Assembly (NCBI RefSeq): GCF_902499115.1
Contig: NZ_CABVPN010000005.1
Span: forward strand, 1-64,000
DNA length: 64,000 bases
DNA from: Burkholderia diffusa
GTDB lineage: Bacteria; Pseudomonadota; Gammaproteobacteria; Burkholderiales; Burkholderiaceae
Reading direction: 5' to 3'
A program made the position numbers and the translations under genes. The notes under the pieces are model-generated. The model made no database searches. It had not been told where the DNA came from and saw nothing but the letters and a program-made list of their open reading frames with translations. Position 1 is the first letter of the stretch. The number at the start of each line of letters is the position of its first letter. Positions 16,042-24,480 of the stretch are shown here, piece by piece.

Positions 16042-17511
16042 ATGTCACGCAGCAGAATCTTCATCATTGCGGCGGCCGTGCTCGGCGGCGTCGGGATCGT
16101 GCTCGGCGCGCTCGCCGTCACGCGAGGCAGTGTGTCCGCCCCCGCGGGCACCGAAGCCGCACAGGCGGCCGACGGCGTTGGCACCGGCTCGCACGGTGGC
16201 GTCGTGCTCACGCGCGGCAAACTGTCCGTCGAGATCGTGATGACGGAAAAGCCCGGCGACGCGCGGCTCGTCGTCTATCCGTTCGTCGACGGCAAGCCGG
16301 TCGATAAGGGCGTTGCGGTGTCCGGCACGCTGGTGCGGTACGACCGCTCACACGAACCCATGCGTTTCGACGCGGCAGGCCAGAAGTTCGTTTCGGCGCA
16401 GTCGATCGCGAAGCCGCACGTGTTCGACGCGACGATCGACATCAAGGCGGGCAACCAGGCCGCGTCGTTCCCGTTCGCCCGCGCGGACGGCGCGATCGCG
16501 CTGACCAACGCGCAATTGCGGACGTCGAAGATCGCGCTCGCGAAGGCCGGCCCCGCGCAGATCGCCACGCCGTTCCAGCTCCCGGGCGAGATCAAATTCA
16601 ACGAGGATCGCACCGCGCACGTCGTGCCGCGCGTGGCCGGCATCGTCGAACAGGTGTCGGTGTCGCTCGGGCAGAACATCGCGAAGGGGCAGGTGCTGGC
16701 CGTGATCGCGAGCACCGATCTCGCGGACCGTCGCAGCGAACTACTGACCGCCGAACGCCGGTTGTCGGGTGCGCGCGCGACCTATGAACGCGAACGCACG
16801 CTGTGGCAGGAGCGCATCTCGGCGGAACAGGACTATCAGCAGGCGCAGGTTCAGTTGCGCGAGGCCGAGATCGCCGTGCAGAACGCGCGGCAGAAACTGG
16901 CCGCACTGAACGCGCCGGCGGGCGCGGGCGCGCTGAATCGCTACGAGTTGCGCGCGCCGTTTGCGGGCACGATCGTCGAGAAGCATGCGACGCCCGGCGA
17001 AGCGATCGCGGCCGACGCGAGCATGTTCGTGATCTCCGACCTGTCGACGGTGTGGGCCGAGATGGCCGTGCCCGCGCAGCGGCTGAACGACGTGCGTGTC
17101 GGCCGCGACGCGACCGTCAGCGCGACCGCATTCGAATCGCGCTCGAGCGGCCCGATCGCTTACGTGGGCTCGCTGCTCGGCGAACAGACGCGCACCGCGC
17201 CCGCGCGCGTCGTGCTGCCGAACCCGGACGGCGTGTGGCGGCCGGGGATGTTCGTGAACGTGTCGGTCGACGCGGGCAAGCAGGCCGTTGCGCTCGCGAT
17301 CACGAGCGACGCGCTGCAAGACGTCGACGGCGTGCCGTCGGTATTCGTGCGCTCGCCGAAGGGCTTCGTCGCACAGGCCGTCGAGACGGGGCGGCGCGAC
17401 GAACGCGCGACCGAAGTGCTGAAGGGGCTCAAGCCGGGCCAGGAATATGTGGCCTCGAACAGCTTCGTGCTGAAGGCCGAGCTCGGCAAGGGGAGTGCGG
17501 AACATGAATGA
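16042..17511 (+). CDS. czcB: RND efflux periplasmic adaptor (CzcB-like)
   Basis: 489 aa. One N-terminal membrane anchor or signal (residues 5-29), a roughly 100-residue extra N-terminal domain seen in heavy-metal adaptors, then the membrane-fusion core: lipoyl halves around Pro-Arg-Val-Ala-Gly-Ile-Val and Leu-Arg-Ala-Pro-Phe-Ala-Gly-Thr flanking an alpha hairpin (about 235-300), and a beta-barrel. GAAGGA precedes the ATG. It links the CzcA-like pump to the CzcC-like duct. No His-rich metal-binding tail is seen at the N-terminus. Confidence 0.9.
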   Translation: MSRSRIFIIAAAVLGGVGIVLGALAVTRGSVSAPAGTEAAQAADGVGTGSHGGVVLTRGKLSVEIVMTEKPGDARLVVYPFVDGKPVDKGVAVSGTLVRYDRSHEPMRFDAAGQKFVSAQSIAKPHVFDATIDIKAGNQAASFPFARADGAIALTNAQLRTSKIALAKAGPAQIATPFQLPGEIKFNEDRTAHVVPRVAGIVEQVSVSLGQNIAKGQVLAVIASTDLADRRSELLTAERRLSGARATYERERTLWQERISAEQDYQQAQVQLREAEIAVQNARQKLAALNAPAGAGALNRYELRAPFAGTIVEKHATPGEAIAADASMFVISDLSTVWAEMAVPAQRLNDVRVGRDATVSATAFESRSSGPIAYVGSLLGEQTRTAPARVVLPNPDGVWRPGMFVNVSVDAGKQAVALAITSDALQDVDGVPSVFVRSPKGFVAQAVETGRRDERATEVLKGLKPGQEYVASNSFVLKAELGKGSAEHE

Positions 17512-17567
17512 ACGTCACGCACCGACGGCCCACGCAGTGGCCGGTCCCCGCCTCAAGGAATCCTGCC

Positions 17568-20500
17568 ATGTTTGAACGCCTGATCCGCTTTGCGATTGCG
17601 CACCGCTGGCTCGTGATGCTGGCGATCGCGGCCGTGGCCGCGCTGGGCGTGTTCAGCTACCAGAAGCTGCCGATCGATGCGGTGCCCGACATCACCAACG
17701 TGCAGGTGCAGATCAACACGGCCGCGCCCGGCTACTCGCCGCTCGAGGCCGAGCAGCGCATCACCTACCCGGTCGAGACGGTGATGGCCGGGCTGCCGGG
17801 CCTCGAACAGACGCGCTCGATTTCGCGCTACGGGCTGTCGCAGGTCACGGTGATCTTCAAGGACGGCACCGACATCTATTTCGCGCGGCAGCTCGTCAAC
17901 GAGCGCATCCAGGAAGCGAAGGACAAGCTGCCGGCCGGCATCGCACCCGCGATGGGACCGACGTCGACCGGCCTCGGCGAGATCTACCTGTGGACGGTCG
18001 AGGCCGACGCCAACGCACGCAAGCCCGACGGCACGCGCTATACGGCGGCCGACCTGCGCGAGCTGCAGGACTGGGTCATCCGGCCGCAGCTGCGCAACGT
18101 GCGCGGCGTGACCGAGGTGAACTCGATCGGCGGCTACGTGAAGGAATACCGCGTCGCGCCCAATCCGGCGAAGCTGATGTCGTACGGGCTGACGCTCGCC
18201 GACGTCGTGCGCGCGCTGGAGCGCAACAACGACAACGTCGGCGCCGGCTACATCGAAAAGCGCGGCGAACAGTATCTCGTGCGCGTGCCGGGCCAGGCGC
18301 GCACCGTCGACGACATCGCGAACATCGTGCTGACCAACGTCGGCGGCGTGCCGGTGCGGATGAAGGAGGTCGGGCAGGTCGACATCGGCCGCGAGCTGCG
18401 TACTGGCGCCGCGACGTCGAACGGCGAGGAGGTCGTGCTCGGCACGGTGTTCATGCTGATGGGCGAGAACAGCCGCTCCGTTGCGAAGGCCGTCGCCGCG
18501 AAGATGGAGGACGTGAACCGCACGCTGCCGGCCGGCGTGAAGGCGATTCCCGTGTACGACCGCACGGTGCTCGTCGAGAAAGCCGTCGCGACGGTGAAGA
18601 AGAACCTGCTCGAAGGCGCGGTGCTGGTGATTGCCGTGCTGTTCCTGTTCCTCGGCAACATCCGCGCGGCGCTGATCACCGCGCTCGTGATTCCGCTGTC
18701 GATGCTGATGACTTTCACCGGCATGGTCAACGCGAAGGTGAGCGCGAACCTGATGAGTCTCGGTGCGCTCGATTTCGGGATCATCGTCGACGGCGCGGTG
18801 GTGATCGTCGAGAACTGCGTGCGGCGGCTCGCGCATGCTCAGTCGGCGGCCGGGCGGCCGCTCACGCGCGACGAGCGCTTTGCGGAAGTGTTCGGCGCGT
18901 CGCAGGAAGCGCGGCGCGCGTTGATCTTCGGGCAACTGATCATCATGGTGGTGTACCTGCCGATCTTTGCGCTGACCGGCGTCGAAGGCAAGATGTTCCA
19001 TCCGATGGCCGTGACCGTCGTGATGGCGCTCGCGGGTGCGATGGTGCTGACCGTCACGTTCATTCCGGCGGCCGTCGCGTTGTTCATCGGCGAGCGGGTC
19101 GAGGAGAAGGAGAACCGGCTGATGGGCTGGGCGCGGCGCGCGTACGAGCCGGTGCTCGCCGCGTTCATGACCCGCCCCGCGCGCGTGATGCTCGGCGCCG
19201 GTGCGATCGTGCTGGCAACGCTCGGGCTCGCGACGCGGCTCGGCAGCGAGTTCATCCCGAGCCTGAACGAGGGCGATCTCGCGGTCGCCGCGCTGCGGAT
19301 TCCCGGGACGAGCCTGTCGCAGTCGGTCGAGATGCAGAAGGCGATCGAGAAGACGTTGAAGGCGCGCTTCCCGGAAATCGAGCGCGTGTTCGCGCGCACC
19401 GGCACGGCCGAGATCGCGGCAGATCCGATGCCGCCGAACCTGTCTGACGGCTACATCATGCTGAAACCGGCCGACCGGTGGCCCGACCCGAAGAAGCCGC
19501 GCGATCGGCTCGTGCGCGAGATCGAGGCGGCGCTCGCGGAACTGCCGGGCAACGCGTACGAGTTCTCGCAGCCGATCCAGCTGCGCTTCAACGAGCTGAT
19601 CTCGGGCGTGCGCAGCGACGTCGCGGTGAAGATCTTCGGCGACGACATGGCGGTGCTGAACCAGACCGGCGAGCAGATCGCGGCCGCGCTGCAGAAGGTG
19701 CCGGGCGCTTCCGAAGTGAAAGTCGAGCAGACCACCGGCCTGCCCGTGCTGACCGTCAACCTCGACCGCGACAAGCTCGCGCGCTACGGCGTGACGGTCG
19801 CCGACCTGCAGGATACGGTGGCCGCGGCCGTCGGCGGGCAGAAGGCGGGGACGCTGTTCCAGGGCGACCGGCGCTTCGACATCGTCGTGCGGCTGCCGGA
19901 CGAGCTGCGCTCCGACATCGAGGCGATCAAGCGGCTGCCGATCGCGCTGCCCGCGCCGGCCGCGGGCGCCAGCGCGCCGCTCGCGCAGGCGCCGTACGTG
20001 CCGCTGGCCGAACTCGCGACGATCGAGGTCGCGCCGGGCCCGAACCAGATCAGCCGCGAGGACGGCAAGCGGCGCGTCGTCGTCAGCGCGAACGTGCGTG
20101 GCCGCGACGTCGGCTCGTTCGTCGCCGACGCGCGCGAGCAGCTGCAGCAGGACGTGCGCGTGCCGGCCGGCTACTGGGTGTCGTGGGGCGGCCAGTTCGA
20201 GCAGTTGCAGAGTGCGAGCGAGCGGCTGAAGCTCGTCGTGCCGCTCGCGCTGTTCATGGTGTTCTTGCTGCTGTTCGTGATGTTCAACAACGTGAAGGAC
20301 GGGCTGCTGGTGTTCACCGGCATTCCGTTCGCGCTGAGCGGCGGCGTGGTGTCGCTGTGGCTGCGCGGGATTCCGCTGTCGATCACGGCGGCGGTCGGCT
20401 TCATCGCGCTGTCGGGCGTCGCGGTGCTCAACGGGCTCGTGATGATCTCGTTCATCCGCAACCTGCGCGACGAAGGGATGCCGCTCGACGCGGCCGTGCG

Positions 20501-20780
20501 CGAAGGCGCGCTCACGCGGCTGCGGCCCGTGCTGATGACCGCGCTCGTCGCGTCGCTCGGCTTCCTGCCGATGGCGTTCGCGAGCGGCACCGGCGCCGAG
20601 GTGCAGCGCCCGCTCGCGACGGTCGTGATCGGCGGTATCCTGTCGTCCACGGCGCTGACGCTGCTGGTGCTGCCGGTGCTGTACCGCGTGAGCCACGCGG
20701 TGTCGTGGCGCGCGATCTTGCGCGGCGGGTTCGGCGCGGGCGTGCTGCGGCGGCTGGGTTTCTTCAAGGGTAATGCGTGA
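17568..20780 (+). CDS. czcA: Heavy-metal RND efflux pump (CzcA family)
   Basis: 1070 aa, 12 transmembrane segments in the RND 1+5+1+5 layout. The TM4 signature Asp402-Phe-Gly-(x4)-Asp408-Gly-Ala-(x4)-Glu415 falls at the same residue numbers as the proton-relay residues of Cupriavidus CzcA, and matches the Zn/Co/Cd (HME1-like) class rather than CusA. ATG 17568 is chosen because AAGGA precedes it; ATG 17508 overlaps the adaptor stop and would add 20 residues. The pump should drive divalent cations out by proton antiport. The metal is inferred from family, not proven. Confidence 0.92.
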   Translation: MFERLIRFAIAHRWLVMLAIAAVAALGVFSYQKLPIDAVPDITNVQVQINTAAPGYSPLEAEQRITYPVETVMAGLPGLEQTRSISRYGLSQVTVIFKDGTDIYFARQLVNERIQEAKDKLPAGIAPAMGPTSTGLGEIYLWTVEADANARKPDGTRYTAADLRELQDWVIRPQLRNVRGVTEVNSIGGYVKEYRVAPNPAKLMSYGLTLADVVRALERNNDNVGAGYIEKRGEQYLVRVPGQARTVDDIANIVLTNVGGVPVRMKEVGQVDIGRELRTGAATSNGEEVVLGTVFMLMGENSRSVAKAVAAKMEDVNRTLPAGVKAIPVYDRTVLVEKAVATVKKNLLEGAVLVIAVLFLFLGNIRAALITALVIPLSMLMTFTGMVNAKVSANLMSLGALDFGIIVDGAVVIVENCVRRLAHAQSAAGRPLTRDERFAEVFGASQEARRALIFGQLIIMVVYLPIFALTGVEGKMFHPMAVTVVMALAGAMVLTVTFIPAAVALFIGERVEEKENRLMGWARRAYEPVLAAFMTRPARVMLGAGAIVLATLGLATRLGSEFIPSLNEGDLAVAALRIPGTSLSQSVEMQKAIEKTLKARFPEIERVFARTGTAEIAADPMPPNLSDGYIMLKPADRWPDPKKPRDRLVREIEAALAELPGNAYEFSQPIQLRFNELISGVRSDVAVKIFGDDMAVLNQTGEQIAAALQKVPGASEVKVEQTTGLPVLTVNLDRDKLARYGVTVADLQDTVAAAVGGQKAGTLFQGDRRFDIVVRLPDELRSDIEAIKRLPIALPAPAAGASAPLAQAPYVPLAELATIEVAPGPNQISREDGKRRVVVSANVRGRDVGSFVADAREQLQQDVRVPAGYWVSWGGQFEQLQSASERLKLVVPLALFMVFLLLFVMFNNVKDGLLVFTGIPFALSGGVVSLWLRGIPLSITAAVGFIALSGVAVLNGLVMISFIRNLRDEGMPLDAAVREGALTRLRPVLMTALVASLGFLPMAFASGTGAEVQRPLATVVIGGILSSTALTLLVLPVLYRVSHAVSWRAILRGGFGAGVLRRLGFFKGNA

Positions 20781-21463
20781 TGCGAATTCTGATTGTCGAG
20801 GATGAACCGAAAACGGGCGCCTATCTGCGCAAGGGCCTGACCGAAGCCGGCTATGTCGTCGACTGGGTGGAGGACGGCATCACGGGCCAGCACCAGGCCG
20901 AGACCGAGGAGTACGACCTGCTCGTGCTCGACGTAATGCTGCCGGGGCAGGACGGCTGGACGCTGCTGCAGAACCTGCGCCGCAGCAAGTCGACGCCCGT
21001 GTTGTTCCTCACCGCGCGCGACGACGTCGGCGATCGCGTGAAGGGGCTCGAACTCGGCGCTGATGATTACCTGGCCAAGCCTTTCGACTTCGTCGAACTC
21101 ACCGCGCGCATCAAGTCGATCTTGCGGCGCGGCCAGCCGCGCGATTCGAACACGCTGCGCGTGGCCGATCTCGAACTCGACCTGACGCGCCGCAAGGCCA
21201 TGCGGCAGCGCGACACGGTCCTGCTGACCGCGAAGGAATTCGCGCTGCTGTGGCTGCTGATGCGTCGCGAAGGCGAGATCCTGCCGCGCGCGACGATCGC
21301 GTCGCAGGTGTGGGACATGAACTTCAACAGCGATACGAACGTCGTCGATTCCGCGATCCGGCGACTGCGCTCGAAGATTGACGACGCCTATGAACCGAAG
21401 CTGATCCACACCGTGCGCGGGATGGGCTACGTGCTCGAAGTGCGCGACGGCGCGGCGAAATGA
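20780..21463 (+). CDS. Heavy-metal response regulator (OmpR family, CusR/CzcR/IrlR-like)
   Basis: 227 aa. Receiver domain with the acidic pair Glu8-Asp9, phospho-acceptor Asp51, switch Thr78 and Lys100; C-terminal OmpR winged helix from about residue 128 with the Leu-Leu-Thr-Ala-Lys-Glu-Phe and Val-Arg-Gly-Met-Gly-Tyr ends. Its start overlaps the czcA stop (TGATG) and its stop overlaps the kinase start, so it is co-transcribed with the pump and probably autoregulated. It is the best candidate to bind the five ATGACG-N4-CGTCAT boxes found from 14.6 to 24.4 kb. Confidence 0.93.
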   Translation: MRILIVEDEPKTGAYLRKGLTEAGYVVDWVEDGITGQHQAETEEYDLLVLDVMLPGQDGWTLLQNLRRSKSTPVLFLTARDDVGDRVKGLELGADDYLAKPFDFVELTARIKSILRRGQPRDSNTLRVADLELDLTRRKAMRQRDTVLLTAKEFALLWLLMRREGEILPRATIASQVWDMNFNSDTNVVDSAIRRLRSKIDDAYEPKLIHTVRGMGYVLEVRDGAAK

Positions 21464-22887
21464 TCGCGCGCCTGCTGCCGCGCACGCTGCGCGGACGCCT
21501 GACCGCGCTGATCATCCTGTCGACGTCGGTGATCCTCGCATCGAGCGGCGTCGCGCTGTACGAGGCGTTGAGCAATCGCATCGAGACGACGGCGGCCGAG
21601 CAGATGGCCGGTATTTCGGCCGCGCTGGGCACGCACCTGGCGGAGGCGCGCTCGACGGCCGACGTCGCGCGCAACCCCGATATGTGGGTCGACCAGTTGC
21701 ATGGGCATCCGAACATGGATCTGGCGATCTACGATGCGGCCGGCACGCGCATCGTCGGCACGCCGGGATTCCGGACCTACGCGCCGCTGCTGTCGACGGA
21801 TGCGGGCCGCCTCCCGGTATTCGTCGCGCCGCCCGGCGTGCGGCACCAGTATCTGGTGATGACCGTGCCGCTCGCCGGCGCGGGCGCGCCCGTCGTGCGC
21901 GTCGCGGTGCAGTACGACCGCAGCGCCGACGTGCTGCTGCTGCGCACGCATGCCTATACGATCGTCGTGATCGAGGTGTTCGGCGTCGTGCTGGCGGCCG
22001 CGATCGCATACGGCATCGCGGCGCTCGGGCTGAGCCCGCTCCGGCGCTTCGCGGCGCGGGCCGAGCAGATGTCGACGAGCCGCCTGGCTCATCCGCTGCC
22101 GGAACTCGATACGTCAGGCGAACTGAAGGAGCTGGAGCATGCGTTCAACGGGATGCTTGCTCGCCTGGACGAATCGTTTACGCGGTTGAGCCAGTTCTCG
22201 TCGAATCTCGCGCACGACATGCGCACGCCGCTCACGAACCTGCAGGCGGCCGCGCAGGTCGTGCTGTCGCAGCCGCGTAGCGCGGACGAATACCGGAGCG
22301 TGATCGAGTCGAGCATTGACGAGTATCAGCGGCTGTCGAGGATGATCGAAGACATGCTGTTCCTCGCGCGCTCGGAGCAGGCCGGCACGTCGATCGACGT
22401 GCGGCGGCTCGATGCGGCCGAGGAAGCCTCGCGTGTCGCCGGCTATTACGAGCCGCTTGCGGAGGATGCGGGCGTGTCGGTGAAGGTCGACGGTTACGCA
22501 TGGGTCGATGCGGATCTCACGCTGTACCAGCGCGCGTTGAGCAACCTGCTGTCCAATGCGCTGGCGTACGCGCCGCGCGGCAGCGTCGTGACGATCGATT
22601 GTTCGGAACAGGCCGGCGCGACGACGATCGCCGTATCGGATACGGGGCCGGGCATCGATGCGCAGCATGTCGCGCGGATTTTCGAGCGCTTCTATCGCGT
22701 CGATCCGTCGCGGCACAACTCGGCGTCGGGGACGGGCCTCGGCCTCGCGATCGTCCGGTCGATCATGAACAATCATGGCGGCGAATGCGGCGTCGACAGC
22801 GATCCCGGCCGGCGCACGACATTCTGGCTGCGCTTTCCGCAGCGGCCGCAGGTCGCGCCGAACACGGTGCCGGCGGCCCATGCTTGA
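21460..22887 (+). CDS. Heavy-metal sensor histidine kinase (CusS/IrlS-like)
   Basis: 475 aa. TM1 about 14-35, a periplasmic sensor of about 130 residues, TM2 about 165-190, HAMP, then the H-box Ala-His252-Asp-Met-Arg-Thr-Pro-Leu, N-box Asn-Leu-Leu-Ser-Asn-Ala, and G-boxes Asp-Thr-Gly-Pro-Gly and Gly-Thr-Gly-Leu-Gly-Leu. Asp replaces the commoner Glu after the phospho-His, as in heavy-metal kinases. ATGA overlap with the regulator gene. It should sense periplasmic metal ions and phosphorylate Asp51 of its partner. Confidence 0.92.
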   Translation: MIARLLPRTLRGRLTALIILSTSVILASSGVALYEALSNRIETTAAEQMAGISAALGTHLAEARSTADVARNPDMWVDQLHGHPNMDLAIYDAAGTRIVGTPGFRTYAPLLSTDAGRLPVFVAPPGVRHQYLVMTVPLAGAGAPVVRVAVQYDRSADVLLLRTHAYTIVVIEVFGVVLAAAIAYGIAALGLSPLRRFAARAEQMSTSRLAHPLPELDTSGELKELEHAFNGMLARLDESFTRLSQFSSNLAHDMRTPLTNLQAAAQVVLSQPRSADEYRSVIESSIDEYQRLSRMIEDMLFLARSEQAGTSIDVRRLDAAEEASRVAGYYEPLAEDAGVSVKVDGYAWVDADLTLYQRALSNLLSNALAYAPRGSVVTIDCSEQAGATTIAVSDTGPGIDAQHVARIFERFYRVDPSRHNSASGTGLGLAIVRSIMNNHGGECGVDSDPGRRTTFWLRFPQRPQVAPNTVPAAHA

Positions 22888-22981
22888 GATCGCACGCCGG
22901 CACGGCCGCGCGTTCGCTGCGATACGGCGGTGCGCGGCACGCTGCCTGCGATCGCGCGGCAGCGTCCGCGCCTGACCGCCA

Positions 22982-23266
22982 TCAGCGGGTCGCGAGGCTG
23001 TCGTGATTGTCGGCCTGCGGCGCCTTCTCGCCGGCATGTACCGAAAGCCCGTGAAGCTCCTTGTTGCGCGCGACGATCTCGCTGGCCGGCGGGTACTGCG
23101 TCTTGCTCGTCGGCACCACGCCGTCGTGCTGCGCCTGCTTCAGTTCGTTGATGACTTCCGCGCGGGTCTTGCCCTGCGTTTGAGTTTGCGCGAACGCGGC
23201 TTGCGAGGCGATGCCGAGCGACAGCGTCGCGGTGACGAACAGGGCAGCGAGTTTTACCGTTTTCAT
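22982..23266 (-). CDS. DUF4148 exported small protein, copy 1
   Basis: 94 aa. Signal peptide: Met-Lys-Thr-Val-Lys, hydrophobic core, Ala-Phe-Ala-Gln cleavage near residue 24. The mature part is short and polar with the DUF4148 marks Gln-His-Asp-Gly-Val-Val-Pro, Tyr-Pro-Pro, and Ala-Arg-Asn-Lys-Glu-Leu-His, two or three His and no Cys. GGAGAA lies 5 nt upstream of the ATG. It carries its own copy of the metal-regulon promoter and pairs with a paralogue at 24481. Periplasmic; function unknown. Confidence 0.85.
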   Translation of the reverse strand: MKTVKLAALFVTATLSLGIASQAAFAQTQTQGKTRAEVINELKQAQHDGVVPTSKTQYPPASEIVARNKELHGLSVHAGEKAPQADNHDSLATR

Positions 23267-23310
23267 TGAGTTCTCCTTGGTGGGGCCGCCGGGTGGCGAT
23301 CCATGGACCC

Positions 23311-23364
23311 AGTATGCGAAAACAGCCGAGCGTGACCGTGATCGGCAGATGAAAAATCCGTCAG
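23311..23364 (-). promoter_or_regulatory. Metal-regulon promoter 2 (before DUF4148 copy 1)
   Basis: Read leftward: CTGACG-GATT-TTTCAT (23364-23349), half-site ATCA 11 bp on, and -10 CATACT at 23316-23311 after exactly 32 nt. Predicted start near 23304, 38 nt before the gene. The most diverged of the five boxes, but with the same spacing. Confidence 0.6.
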
Positions 23365-23403
23365 ATTGCGTGGCGGCGTGTGCAACGTGCGGGCCGCGCC
23401 GAC

Positions 23404-23457
23404 ATGACGCAATCGTCATGTTCGGGTCATGCGTGCGATGAGCGGAGAGCGGAGCAT
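23404..23457 (+). promoter_or_regulatory. Metal-regulon promoter 3 (before the 82-aa lipoprotein)
   Basis: Perfect palindrome ATGACG-CAAT-CGTCAT (23404-23419), third half-site GGTCAT ending at 23430 (11-bp step), and -10-like GAGCAT at 23452-23457, 32 nt after the palindrome. The -10 is poor, so activation would be needed. Confidence 0.6.
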
Positions 23458-23559
23458 GGCGCTTGCCGACGGCCGATGGTGTCGACGGCATGCGCACCGT
23501 TCGCCGCGCCGGCATGGAAGGCGGGCGGTCTCGTTTCGACTTTCGTTCCGGACCAGATC

Positions 23560-23808
23560 GTGGATCGCCTCGCCATTCGCCTGTCGTTGTTTGCCCTGCT
23601 GATTGCCCCGTTGGTCGCCGGTTGCGCCTCATCCCGTCCCGATACCGGAATGGCCGGATCGTCCGCACCGAAGGCCGCGCGCAATTCAGTGCCGACCGGC
23701 CTGATGCCTGGCGAGCAGATCGACTATGCGGGGCATCGCTGCGGCAATCCGAACTTCTACGTGAAGACCCATCCGTGCCTGTTCCCGAAACGCAACGTCA
23801 CGCGTTGA
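23560..23808 (+). CDS. Small lipoprotein
   Basis: 82 aa from GTG 23560. Signal: Met-Asp-Arg-Leu-Ala-Ile-Arg, hydrophobic core, lipobox Leu-Val-Ala-Gly-Cys. The mature part has about 60 residues with a Cys pair near the end (His-Arg-Cys-Gly-Asn ... His-Pro-Cys-Leu). ATG 23476 in the same frame would put 28 non-signal-like residues first and would lie only about 12 nt from the predicted transcription start, so GTG is preferred. Downstream of a metal-regulon box; could bind or sense metal at the envelope. Not a family I recognise. Confidence 0.65.
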   Translation: MDRLAIRLSLFALLIAPLVAGCASSRPDTGMAGSSAPKAARNSVPTGLMPGEQIDYAGHRCGNPNFYVKTHPCLFPKRNVTR

Positions 23809-23822
23809 TCCGTCACACGTAC

Positions 23823-23922
23823 GAAAAATGGCCCGGCACACGCTGTGTCCGGGCCGAACGCGTAATCGTGCCGTGTGACAGCGATCCGCTTGCGTGGATT
23901 GCAACGGGCATCGCCCGTCGCG
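23823..23922 (-). ncRNA. Putative metal-regulated small RNA, about 100 nt
   Basis: A leftward promoter of the metal regulon (23982-23929) predicts a start near 23922, and a strong stem followed by a T-run ends the unit near 23823. Nothing convincing is encoded in between; a 32-codon frame starts at an ATG inside it but lacks a ribosome site and reads through the terminator. Antisense to nothing annotated; it ends 15 nt from the lipoprotein stop. This is a prediction from promoter plus terminator only. Confidence 0.45.
23824..23855 (-). terminator. Intrinsic terminator (leftward)
   Basis: Stem GGCCCGG-(A)-CACA / TGTG-CCGGGCC with a 3-nt loop, 11 bp and one bulge; read leftward it is followed by ATTTTTCG. 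The T-run exists only for leftward transcripts, so it fits the small RNA better than the rightward lipoprotein gene, though the hairpin may also protect that mRNA. Confidence 0.7.
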
Positions 23923-23928
23923 CATCCG

Positions 23929-23982
23929 ATCGTAGCGACACGATCCATCGCGAACCTGATCCGAAGATGAAATTTTCGTCAT
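23929..23982 (-). promoter_or_regulatory. Metal-regulon promoter 4 (leftward, before putative small RNA)
   Basis: Read leftward: ATGACG-AAAA-TTTCAT (23982-23967), half-site ATCA 11 bp on, then 32 nt after the palindrome the good -10 TACGAT (23934-23929). It faces the 100-nt unit that ends in the terminator at 23824. Confidence 0.6.
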
Positions 23983-24012
23983 GCGCGTGCCCGCGCGTTG
24001 CCGCTGCCTCGA

Positions 24013-24325
24013 TCAGAAGCGATGGCGCAGCCCGAGATTGACGATCCCTTGCGTGCGCCGTGCGCGTGCCGTCGTAGCCGTAGGAGCCGATCGACGCCTG
24101 CGCCGTCTGCGTGCCGTCGTCGAACGTGCGTTGCTCGACGTTCGCGCGTTGCCACGCGCCGACCGCATAGAGAGTGGCGCGTGTCGACAGCACGTAGTCC
24201 GCGCCAGCCGACACCTGATGATAGGTAGCGCTCGTATCGCCACGGGCTTTCGTGTAGCGGTAGCCGACGCCGATGAGCAGGCTCGCGCTCGCCGGATAGT
24301 TGAAGGAGCCGCTGTCGTCCGCGCG
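24013..24325 (-). pseudogene. C-terminal fragment of a Gram-negative porin
   Basis: Read leftward from about 24325, the frame gives porin strands (Asp-Asp-Ser-Gly-Ser-Phe, Ile-Gly-Val-Gly-Tyr-Arg-Tyr, Ser-Ala-Gly-Ala-Asp-Tyr-Val-Leu-Ser, Tyr-Ala-Val-Gly-Ala-Trp). Near 24065 it must shift by one base, in a GCACGCGCACGGCGCACG stretch, to reach the porin C-terminus Val-Asn-Leu-Gly-Leu-Arg-His-Arg-Phe-stop. A stop codon sits just upstream of the first strand and the N-terminal three quarters are missing. A decayed remnant about 100 aa long, lying between the metal-regulon small genes. Confidence 0.8.
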
Positions 24326-24386
24326 TCATGTGTGCCGAAGCATTCCGTTGATTTGCTTCGCACTACGATCAACGGAGAGGCGTGCG

Positions 24387-24440
24387 ATGACGAAATCGTC
24401 ATCCCGTGTTCATAATCGCGCACCGACGCCGGATCAATCT
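24387..24440 (+). promoter_or_regulatory. Metal-regulon promoter 5 (before DUF4148 copy 2)
   Basis: Palindrome ATGACG-AAAT-CGTCAT (24387-24402), half-site TTCAT 11 bp on (24409-24413), and -10 CAATCT at 24435-24440 after 32 nt. Predicted start near 24447, 34 nt before ATG 24481. Confidence 0.68.
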
Positions 24441-24480
24441 TGGAACTCACGTTACCCATTCCGGACAAGGAGCCAATTTC

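Noticed and set aside
17553..20696. 1047-codon open frame opposite czcA
   Set aside because: Arg/His-rich composition typical of the antisense frame of GC-rich genes; czcA matches its family throughout.
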